From assembly GCA_028697435.1 (NCBI GenBank), contig JAQVFD010000005.1, positions 1-21,854 of the forward strand: a stretch of 21,854 nt of DNA. The letters run 5' to 3'. The stretch comes from Clostridiaceae bacterium (GTDB lineage: Bacteria; Bacillota; Clostridia; Lutisporales; Lutisporaceae). Below are positions 15,529-21,854 of the stretch, one piece after another (the stretch's first letter is position 1; the number at the start of each line of letters is the position of its first letter). Position numbers and translations under genes: made by a program. The notes under the pieces were generated by a model. That model saw only the letters and a program-made list of their open reading frames with translations, was not told the DNA's origin and did not search any database.

Positions 15529-16263
15529 TCATTCAAATGCTAGGCTTAATTTGTTCTTCAGTCTGATAATAGCTTTTGTATGAAGTTGTGAAACCCTTGA
15601 TTCCGAAATATTCAAGAGCTTTCCTATCTCCTTATAAGTAAGTTCATTATAGTAGTAAAGGGAAACTACCTTTTTTTCTTTTTCCGGTAAGGCACTGATT
15701 GTATCAGTAAGTATTTCTCCCATTTCCTTATTCTCGACAACGCTTTCAGGGGTATCTGAATGCTTGTCCTCTTCGTAGATAATAACTTCTCTCTTCTGTT
15801 CCAGTAAATCATCAAGAGATACAATAGAATAAGTAGCAACATTCTGAATCTTTTTCTGAAAATTCTCCACCGATAAACAAAAGCTATCGGCCATCTCTTC
15901 ATCTGTAGCCGGTCTTCCAAGCTTATTTTCCAGTTCATTATATGCTTTTTCCAACTCTTTTGATTTTTGTCTTACTGAGCGGGGAAGCCAGTCAATTTCC
16001 CTTAACTGGTCTATAATAGAGCCCCTTATCCTCAGTTGTGCATATGTCTCAAATTTAACTCCCCTTGCAGCATCATATTTATCAATCGCATCTATCAGTC
16101 CAAATATCCCATAGCTCACAAGATCATCAAATTCTACATTATTGCCATAGCTTGCATATAATCTGCCTGCAACGTATTTTACCAAATATGTATATTTAAG
16201 AATAAGTTCTTCACGAATGTTTGCTGCTTTAGTCTTGGCATATTCTTCCCAAAGATTAGTCAT
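15529..16263 (-). CDS. sigD: Flagellar/motility sigma factor, SigD (FliA/WhiG) family
   Basis: Sigma-28-class factor that directs RNA polymerase to late flagellar and chemotaxis promoters. 244 residues: region 2 with YVAGRLYA, FDDLVSYGIFGLIDAIDKYD and the -10-binding FETYAQLRIRGSIIDQLRE-type helix; region 3 with LPRSVRQKSKELEKAYNELE; region 4 with LPEKEKKVVSLYYYNELTYKEIGKLL and the HTH helix NISESRVSQLHTKA. GGAGG lies about 10 nt before the ATG. The anti-sigma FlgM is not in the window. Its place inside the fla/che operon, upstream of the SwrB-position gene, matches B. subtilis. Confidence 0.97.
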   Translation of the reverse strand: MTNLWEEYAKTKAANIREELILKYTYLVKYVAGRLYASYGNNVEFDDLVSYGIFGLIDAIDKYDAARGVKFETYAQLRIRGSIIDQLREIDWLPRSVRQKSKELEKAYNELENKLGRPATDEEMADSFCLSVENFQKKIQNVATYSIVSLDDLLEQKREVIIYEEDKHSDTPESVVENKEMGEILTDTISALPEKEKKVVSLYYYNELTYKEIGKLLNISESRVSQLHTKAIIRLKNKLSLAFE

Positions 16264-16293
16264 TTTGATTTTACCTCCGTGCAGTAATATAAG

Positions 16294-16662
16294 TTAATCC
16301 ATATTATTATAGTTGTATTTGCCCATATTTGCTGGATTAACTTCGACAAATCCATTATCCCCGTCATATTCAATGCTTTCGATTTCGTTATCATCCAAAG
16401 GAGGCACTTTTATATCTATTTGACTTTCAACTGCTGATATTTCTTCATTTTTATTTTGGGCGTGCACTCTAATCTTATAATACTCGGCTATATTAGATAC
16501 TGTTTTTGTTACTAATAAACCGAATATTCCAAATACTATGGTTACAACAATGCACCTTATCATTAATACAGAAAAGTCAATATTGTTGTATACTCCCATA
16601 ATAATATTAACAATAAGTGCGGCTATAATAACTAATACCGGTATAAAATCGGACAATTTCAT
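16294..16662 (-). CDS. Two-helix membrane protein of unknown function in the che-sigD operon
   Basis: 122 residues if started at the ATG 16662, which has GGAG 5 nt upstream; the frame could begin at 16695 (133 aa), but that site is poor. Two hydrophobic helices are near residues 6-23 and 31-52, with a short polar loop between them, followed by a basic juxtamembrane stretch (EYYKIRVHAQNKNEE) and an acidic C-terminal tail (VPPLDDNEIESIEYDGD). I do not recognise a family. It sits between cheD and sigD where B. subtilis has no gene, so a motility-linked membrane role is only suggested by place. Confidence 0.75.
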   Translation of the reverse strand: MKLSDFIPVLVIIAALIVNIIMGVYNNIDFSVLMIRCIVVTIVFGIFGLLVTKTVSNIAEYYKIRVHAQNKNEEISAVESQIDIKVPPLDDNEIESIEYDGDNGFVEVNPANMGKYNYNNMD

Positions 16663-16708
16663 TATATCTCCATTCATATCGTTTACACTAAACATTTTCC
16701 TTGATTCA

Positions 16709-16763
16709 TATGTCGTGAAATGTACTATCTGATTTATTAATTATAAATCTTTTTCACGATATA
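16709..16763. repeat. Two-part inverted repeat in the cheD downstream gap
   Basis: Outer arms TATGTCGTGAAA (16709-16720) and TTTCACGATATA (16752-16763) pair over 12 bp with one mismatch. Inside them GATTTAT-TAATT-ATAAATC (16731-16749) forms a perfect 7-bp hairpin. No T-tract follows on the minus strand. It occupies about half of the 123-nt gap after cheD, the largest gap inside the motility cluster, and may be a transcript-processing or stability structure. Confidence 0.55.
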
Positions 16764-16785
16764 TTTATTATTATGCCGGGCTTAT

Positions 16786-17271
16786 CTATATCTGCTTCGT
16801 TCCATAGCCTATGGTTCTTACTAATAATATACCAGTTTCTGAATATAATTCAATAGTTCTACCATGGTTCCCGCCGGTATCCTCAGAAACAATTGGTATA
16901 TTCAACTTCTTAAGAATTTCTTTTGTAGCCACAACATTTCTATTACCTATTCTCATAATTTCGCTGGAATCATTGAAATTAAACATCTGTGCGCCGCCTG
17001 CTATTTTACTGATAATCTTATTCCTTTTTGCTCCGATTTTTATCATATCTTCAACTAGTTTTACTATTCCTGTGTCTGCGAATTTTGCTTCATTACTGTT
17101 ATTCTTAATTTGTTCGCTGCTTGGTAACATTATATGCACTAAGCCTGATATCTTTGTGGATGTATCATGCAAACAAATTCCCACACAAGAACCAAGCCCA
17201 AGAGTAGTAAGTACTCCGGGACTACATGTGGTATTCATATCAGCCATTCCTACTTTAATCATATCGATCAT
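16786..17271 (-). CDS. cheD: Chemoreceptor glutamine deamidase CheD
   Basis: CheD deamidates glutamines on chemoreceptors and binds CheC, raising its CheY-P phosphatase activity. The 161-residue protein has the catalytic set by homology to Thermotoga CheD: C29 in TLGLGSCVGICLHD, H46 in SGLVHIMLP and T23. The KFADTGI region and late EDTGGNHGR are also typical. The ATG overlaps the cheC stop as ATGA (4 nt), so the two partners are translated together. A 123-nt gap with an inverted repeat follows. Confidence 0.97.
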   Translation of the reverse strand: MIDMIKVGMADMNTTCSPGVLTTLGLGSCVGICLHDTSTKISGLVHIMLPSSEQIKNNSNEAKFADTGIVKLVEDMIKIGAKRNKIISKIAGGAQMFNFNDSSEIMRIGNRNVVATKEILKKLNIPIVSEDTGGNHGRTIELYSETGILLVRTIGYGTKQI

Positions 17272-17885
17272 TCTAATACTCCCAAGCTCTTAAGTAGAAT
17301 TTCAAAGGACTCTTCATCAGGTATTAAAAAGAAGTTACTCTTTACATGGTATGTACCTTCATTGAAATCTGTTTCTATAAGCATAACCCTGTCACCAACC
17401 TGTCCAAAAAGTATGACAGGCACACTCAGTATTGCTCCTGCCATGTCTATTGCTAAAGAAGGAATAGACATAGAAAGGTTCAAGTTTGTTAAAGTGGATA
17501 ATGAGGATAGATACGAACCCGAGAGTATGTTTCCCACTTCCTGTAATGCAGATAAGTCCATATCGTCCAGTTCATCCTCTGCATCATTTCTACCCATAAG
17601 CAAATTAGTAAGCTTTTTTGCCGATTTCTTGTCCATCAGCACCATTATACTTCCGGTAATATCTCCGCTTACTTTAAAATAAATGCCTACTACCTCTGTC
17701 TCCGGTCCGCCTACCAATTCTGCAACATTTTTAAACTCCAGTATATTGACCTTAGGAACATCCATATCAATTCTTTTAGATATCATTTTTGATAAGGCTG
17801 TTGCTGCATTTCCTGCACCAATATTACCGATTTCCTTTAAGACATCAATCTGTAGACTGTTCAGTTCTTCAATTGATATACTCAT
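17268..17885 (-). CDS. cheC: CheY-P phosphatase CheC
   Basis: CheC dephosphorylates CheY-P and works with CheD in Bacillus-type adaptation. The 205 residues contain two copies of the E-x3-N phosphatase motif: KEIGNIGAGNAATALS near the start (about 19-34) and ALQEVGNILSGSYLSSLS in the middle (about 115-132). The start used is the ATG 17885 with AAAGGGTG upstream; a GTG inside that site three codons earlier is less likely. It lies 14 nt after cheW and overlaps cheD by 4 nt. Confidence 0.96.
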   Translation of the reverse strand: MSISIEELNSLQIDVLKEIGNIGAGNAATALSKMISKRIDMDVPKVNILEFKNVAELVGGPETEVVGIYFKVSGDITGSIMVLMDKKSAKKLTNLLMGRNDAEDELDDMDLSALQEVGNILSGSYLSSLSTLTNLNLSMSIPSLAIDMAGAILSVPVILFGQVGDRVMLIETDFNEGTYHVKSNFFLIPDEESFEILLKSLGVLE

Positions 17886-17899
17886 TATTATCACCCTTT

Positions 17900-18343
17900 T
17901 TAAACTGCCGGATTTGTTACTACCTTAACAATATCCAGCAATATTATAAGTCTTTTACCCACTTTACCTATACCGGAAATGTATCCTTGGTCAATGATTC
18001 CGATTCCTTCGGGGGTTTCTTCAATAGCTTCACTGCTTATCTCAACTACTTCAGAAGAATAATCTGCAATTAGACCGACAATAATATCGTCAACTGATAC
18101 TATTATTATCCGGGTGCTTTCGTTTTCTTTTCCTTCTTTCAAGTTGAACCTTTTACGAAGGTCAATTACCGGTATGACTTCTCCTCTTAGATTTATGACA
18201 CCTCTGACAAAATGAGCTGCTTTTGGAACTCTTGTTATGCTCATCATTTCTTTGATCTCTTTGACCCTTAAGATATCTATACCGTATTCCTCGTTCTCCA
18301 GTTTGAATATGACGAACTGTCTCTTAACTACTGCTGTTTGCAA
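17900..18343 (-). CDS. cheW: Chemotaxis coupling protein CheW (TTG start)
   Basis: CheW links chemoreceptors to CheA in the signalling arrays. 147 residues in a single CheW domain: RQFVIFKLENEEYGIDILRVKEI, then RVPKAAHFVRGVINLRGEVIPVIDLRKRF, and the late GIGKVGKRLIILLDI. The start is inferred to be TTG at 18343, preceded by AAGGGGGTG at 6 nt; it gives the usual N-terminus. A longer frame (from 18379) would run through the end of cheA and over the ribosome binding site, so it is rejected. Low-efficiency TTG initiation could set the CheW:CheA ratio. Confidence 0.95.
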   Translation of the reverse strand: MQTAVVKRQFVIFKLENEEYGIDILRVKEIKEMMSITRVPKAAHFVRGVINLRGEVIPVIDLRKRFNLKEGKENESTRIIIVSVDDIIVGLIADYSSEVVEISSEAIEETPEGIGIIDQGYISGIGKVGKRLIILLDIVKVVTNPAV

Positions 18344-18356
18344 ATGAAACACCCCC

Positions 18357-20372
18357 TTATATAATTGAATTTGAATCAATTATGAGTGCAACTTGACCAT
18401 CCCCGAGTATTGTTGCACCTGCTATATTTTTGATGCCCGACAAGAATTTTCCGAGAGTTTTTATGACAATTTCCTGCTGTCCCATAAGGCTGTCCACAAT
18501 AAATGCTGCATTCTTCTCGCCTTTCTTTACAACAACTGCAGTCAGTTCATTGCTATTATCGCTCAGTGCATTTTGCACATCAAGTGTTTTTGTAAGCCTG
18601 ACTATAGGAAGGACATTATCCCTGTTCAAGACTACATCTTGTCCATGTACGTTTCTTATTGTCGATGCTTCTATAACAGTTATATCCCTAATTACATTAA
18701 GAGGAATTGCATATTTCTCTTCGCCGATGTTCACAAGAAGTGCTTGAATTATTGCCAGAGTTAGCGGCAGTCTGATTATGAATCTGCTCCCCTTACCCTT
18801 TGAATTCTCAACTTCAACCAGCCCATTCAGAGACTCGATTTTGGTCTTTACAACATCAAGACCAACTCCTCTTCCCGAAATATCAGTTACTTTGTCTGCA
18901 GTGCTGAAACCGGGCTTAAAAAGCAGCTCAATAACACTTCCTTCATCCAAATCATTTGCTTCACTGCTTGAAAACATTCCTCTTTCTACTGCTTTTCTCC
19001 TTATCTTCTCAACGTCTATTCCTGCTCCATCGTCCTCAACTTCTATAACAACACTGTTACCGTCCTGATACGCTCTTAAGTTAACTGTTCCGTTAACCGG
19101 TTTATTATTCTTAATTCTTTCTTCTTTTTCTTCAATCCCGTGATCGATGCAATTCCTTATCAAGTGTATAAGTGGATCTCCTATTTCGTCAATAACCGTT
19201 CTGTCCAATTCCGTCTCTTCACCTGACATGTGCAATATTATATCCTTGGAAAGGTTTTTAGACAGGTCTCTAACCATCCTGGGGAACCTGTTAAATACCC
19301 TTTCTACAGGGACCATTCTTACTTTCATTACCGCATCATGAAGACTGGTGGTAATTCTTTCAAGGTTTTCCACTGCTTCTGTCATATCCTGATTTCTTGA
19401 ATCGTTACCTACTCCTTCAAGCCTTGTTTTTATTATTATAAGCTCGCTTACCAGGTTCATAAGGTTGTCCAGCCTATCTATATCAACTCTTACAGTCTTA
19501 CCCATCCTTGTCTTTTTCCCTTGGGTATCACCGCCATTTTCCTTCTCTTCAACGGTTGATGCAAAAGCTTCCTTTTCCTCAATTGTGCCCTGAATAATGT
19601 CAGCGCCACTATCTTCTACTGAGACTTCAACTTTTTCAAATATGACTTCTAATATCTCGGATATTGATTCCAAATCTTTCTTAATTATCGCCTCAGGTTC
19701 TTTTGTAATTATAGCGATTGTAAATTCGTTCTCGAATTTCTCGTCTTCGATATCTTCAACCTTAGGTTCTGACTTAAATATCTCCGCATATCTTTCGACT
19801 GTCTGAAATACTATAAAGGCTCTCGCTGATTTCAGCATACAATCTTTAGCAAGCTTTACTGTGATTTTATAAACATTAAGATTCTGCTGAATAGCTTTTT
19901 TAATTATATTATCATCATATTGATTAAACTTTATTTTATTTTCCTTTGCATCTTCCCTAATGACTGTATCATTGACTTCTATTTCGGCTTTCCTCGTAAG
20001 CATCCCGTTAAGACTCGCAATAATTGTATCCGTACTACTGCTGCTTTCCTGCCCTGTACCGGATATGGTATTTATGGAATTACTGAGATAGTCAAGACAC
20101 TCAAATAATGTGTCAATCATATCGGAATCTACCGTAACTTTACCGTTTCTTATTGCATCCAGCACGTTTTCCATCTGGTGAGTGAGGTTTGTCATCCCTG
20201 TAAAACCCATTGTACCGGCCATACCCTTTAATGTATGAGCCACCCTGAAAATTTCATTGAAAGTTTTTATATCACTTGGGTTTTCTTCCAGATTCAGCAG
20301 GCTTTTGTTTAACTCCTGCAAATGCTCCAATGACTCTTCGATGAATATTTCAAGGTATTGATTCAAGTCCAT
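18357..20372 (-). CDS. cheA: Chemotaxis histidine kinase CheA
   Basis: Receptor-coupled kinase that phosphorylates CheY and CheB. 671 residues, full domain set: P1 HPt with H46 in VAHTLKGMAGTMGF; P2 CheY-binding (about 165-250); P3 dimerisation helices (about 292-355); P4 kinase with the N box HLIRNCIDHG (N407), G1 DDGAGID (447-453) and G2 GRGVGLD (500-506); and P5, the CheW-like domain (about 538-671). The P2-P3 linker is rich in Glu. The ATG has GGAGG 9 nt upstream, inside the tail of cheB, whose stop is 4 nt before the start. Confidence 0.98.
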   Translation of the reverse strand: MDLNQYLEIFIEESLEHLQELNKSLLNLEENPSDIKTFNEIFRVAHTLKGMAGTMGFTGMTNLTHQMENVLDAIRNGKVTVDSDMIDTLFECLDYLSNSINTISGTGQESSSSTDTIIASLNGMLTRKAEIEVNDTVIREDAKENKIKFNQYDDNIIKKAIQQNLNVYKITVKLAKDCMLKSARAFIVFQTVERYAEIFKSEPKVEDIEDEKFENEFTIAIITKEPEAIIKKDLESISEILEVIFEKVEVSVEDSGADIIQGTIEEKEAFASTVEEKENGGDTQGKKTRMGKTVRVDIDRLDNLMNLVSELIIIKTRLEGVGNDSRNQDMTEAVENLERITTSLHDAVMKVRMVPVERVFNRFPRMVRDLSKNLSKDIILHMSGEETELDRTVIDEIGDPLIHLIRNCIDHGIEEKEERIKNNKPVNGTVNLRAYQDGNSVVIEVEDDGAGIDVEKIRRKAVERGMFSSSEANDLDEGSVIELLFKPGFSTADKVTDISGRGVGLDVVKTKIESLNGLVEVENSKGKGSRFIIRLPLTLAIIQALLVNIGEEKYAIPLNVIRDITVIEASTIRNVHGQDVVLNRDNVLPIVRLTKTLDVQNALSDNSNELTAVVVKKGEKNAAFIVDSLMGQQEIVIKTLGKFLSGIKNIAGATILGDGQVALIIDSNSII

Positions 20373-20376
20373 AGTA

Positions 20377-21441
20377 TTACACCTCCATTTGTTTTAATAT
20401 TTCTGTTGCTATATCTTGTAAAGGAGCTATAGTATCTATTGCACCAACATTTACCGCTGACTTAGGCATTCCATAAACTACGCAGGTATTCTCGTCTTGT
20501 GCAATTGTCTTTCCCCCTATGTTTTTTATTTTCAATATTCCGTCACTTCCGTCATTTCCCATTCCCGTCATAATAACCGCAATAATATTTTTATGCCCTG
20601 ACTCTGCCACTGATTTCATCATTACACTTACTGAAGGTCTGTGCCCATTTTCCTGTTTTTCGCTATTTAATGAAATTCTATATTCATTATCATTTTGTTT
20701 ATTTACGAGCATATGATAGTTACCTGGGGCAATATAAGCCCATCCACGCTTTAATTCCTCCCCATCCTCTGCCTCTTTTACATTTAGCTGTGACAGGCCG
20801 TTTAGCCTTGATGCCAAGGATTTTGTAAAACCCGGTGGCATGTGTTGGACAATCAGTACCGTTGCAGGTATATCTTCGGGAAGCTTTGTCAGAACTTCTT
20901 GAAGCGCTTGAGGTCCTCCTGTAGAGGTACCTATTGCTACTATGTATTTAAATGTTTTGCCGGATTCTATTCCATTATTTAGCTTACCAATAGCGAAAAC
21001 CGGCCTGGGTTTTGATTTTATCTGAGGGATATATTTCCCTTTGGATCTGCATATTGATTTTATTTTATCTATTAATTCTTCTCTTATTTGTTCTGCATTT
21101 TCTGATATTAATAAACATGTAGGTTTTACGATATAATCAAGAGCACCGAGCTCTAAAGCAGTAACTACAGCTTCTCCGTCTTCGTATCTCAGGTTGGATA
21201 ATATAATAACTTTTGGAGCCGACTTCATCTTCATAAGCTCAGCCAGGGTCTCCAATCCATTCATAATAGGCATTTCGATATCCAGTGTTATTATATCCGG
21301 CTTTAATGATATTATCTTTTCCAACCCTTCCTTGCCGTTTCTTGCTATACCTACCACTTCAATATCCGCATCAGTCTTAAGCATGTCAGAAATTATTCTA
21401 CGCATAAATGCAGAATCATCAACAATAAGTACTTTAATCAT
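20377..21441 (-). CDS. cheB: Protein-glutamate methylesterase/deamidase CheB
   Basis: Response-regulator methylesterase that removes methyl groups from chemoreceptors when phosphorylated by CheA. 354 residues. The receiver has D8 and D9, phospho-acceptor D54 (ITLDIEMP) and K106. The C-terminal esterase has its triad in GTSTGGP (S173), VQHMPPG (H200) and TGMGNDGSDG (D297). Length and order are normal. The ATG overlaps the stop of the PilZ gene as ATGA. CheR and CheY, its usual partners, are not within this window. Confidence 0.98.
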   Translation of the reverse strand: MIKVLIVDDSAFMRRIISDMLKTDADIEVVGIARNGKEGLEKIISLKPDIITLDIEMPIMNGLETLAELMKMKSAPKVIILSNLRYEDGEAVVTALELGALDYIVKPTCLLISENAEQIREELIDKIKSICRSKGKYIPQIKSKPRPVFAIGKLNNGIESGKTFKYIVAIGTSTGGPQALQEVLTKLPEDIPATVLIVQHMPPGFTKSLASRLNGLSQLNVKEAEDGEELKRGWAYIAPGNYHMLVNKQNDNEYRISLNSEKQENGHRPSVSVMMKSVAESGHKNIIAVIMTGMGNDGSDGILKIKNIGGKTIAQDENTCVVYGMPKSAVNVGAIDTIAPLQDIATEILKQMEV

Positions 21442-21854
21442 ATTAATCCTTTCTTAATCAGTCTGCGTTGTTCTTCAAATATAAATCTATTAATTGCATT
21501 TCTGTCAGCCATGTTTAAATCTACATATTTTATGCCATAAGAATAAGGGGATCTGTAACTCTCGTTAAGATTTCTGCGTACAACTATTCCAAGTACTACC
21601 ATCTTATGATCATTTAGGTCTAATGTAAATTCCAGCAAATCCTTTTCATCGAACTGTTCCTTTGTGCTGAACATAAGTCCTCCGGAACTTATGTCCTGCA
21701 AATTACCTTTAAAGCTTTCACCATACTTTTTCTCATTTTTATCAATTATTTGCCTGACTTCGATTTCTCTGAATATTCTCAGTCTATAATAATCTCTCCT
21801 CTGTATTTTGTTTATTTCGGAAATCCCTTTAAGCCTCAGAAGCGGAATGCTCCC
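21438..21854 (-). CDS. PilZ-domain flagellar brake protein, YcgR/MotI type (5' end outside window)
   Basis: 138 residues are visible; the gene enters the window open, so the start and any N-terminal PilZN (YcgR-like) domain are missing. The c-di-GMP-binding motifs are present: R-x3-R in QRRDYYRLR (R20 and R24 of the visible part) and D-x-S-x-x-G in NLQDISSGGLMF (D54, S56, G59). Conserved late PilZ residues YGIKYVDL follow. In B. subtilis and E. coli such proteins slow the motor when c-di-GMP is high. It overlaps cheB by 4 nt at the end of the flagellar operon, which fits that role. Confidence 0.9.
   Translation of the reverse strand, partial: GSIPLLRLKGISEINKIQRRDYYRLRIFREIEVRQIIDKNEKKYGESFKGNLQDISSGGLMFSTKEQFDEKDLLEFTLDLNDHKMVVLGIVVRRNLNESYRSPYSYGIKYVDLNMADRNAINRFIFEEQRRLIKKGLI

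Noticed and set aside
15666..15938. Same-strand 90-codon frame inside sigD
   Set aside because: It is an alternate frame of sigD with Lys/Arg/Ile-rich content and no start signal.
16740..16746. TATAAT within the cheD downstream hairpin as a promoter for the membrane protein and sigD
   Set aside because: The region 17 nt upstream is ATAAAT, which is a poor -35; the hexamer is part of the AT-rich inner stem.
21702..21854. Short PilZ protein starting at the TTG at 21701
   Set aside because: The frame continues upstream without a stop and encodes the R-x3-R c-di-GMP motif, so the TTG is internal.

Overview
The window is an AT-rich stretch of a Gram-positive, motile bacterium. Every gene reads on the minus strand, and almost every start has a strong GGAGG-type ribosome binding site. 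The gene order che-sigD-(swrB position)-rpsB-tsf-pyrH-frr-uppS-cdsA-dxr-rseP-...-polC is the classic Firmicutes order. Placement in Clostridia, perhaps near the cellulolytic Ruminiclostridium group, is my inference from gene content (polC, fapA with a Jag_N-like start, ispG next to rseP, a separate GT2) and was not checked by a search.

In transcription order, high to low coordinates: a PilZ/YcgR-type gene cut by the window edge, then cheB, cheA, cheW, cheC and cheD, a two-helix membrane protein, sigD, fapA, a small Asn-rich protein, a SwrB-position membrane protein (DUF6115-like) and a small MltG-like protein. This is the tail of a flagellar/chemotaxis operon, with 1-4 nt start/stop overlaps or very short gaps at several junctions. 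A 250-base gap (12183-12436) follows. It holds a degenerate heptamer array, a palindrome, a good promoter and a structured leader for rpsB.

Then come rpsB and tsf with a terminator-like hairpin between them, a strong terminator at the end of tsf, and pyrH with its own likely promoter. Next are frr, an unrecognised 66-aa TTG-start gene, a hairpin-plus-T-tract directly before uppS, and then uppS and cdsA. A degenerate octamer array separates cdsA from dxr. rseP, ispG, a GT2 glycosyltransferase and polC (3' end outside the window) complete the set. This half joins translation (S2, EF-Ts, RRF), UMP kinase, isoprenoid and undecaprenyl synthesis (Dxr, IspG, UppS), phospholipid synthesis (CdsA), membrane proteolysis (RseP) and replication (PolC).

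I see no mobile elements, tRNAs, rRNAs or CRISPR arrays, and no broken genes. The most unusual signals are the two short intergenic arrays, with 7-bp and 8-bp units. Neighbouring units differ from one another at fixed positions, and both arrays start at the same 12-bp boundary motif, GCCC-NN-CCCTAA on the plus strand. Second in interest are the hairpins that divide the rpsB-uppS segment and the little-known small genes between sigD and rpsB.
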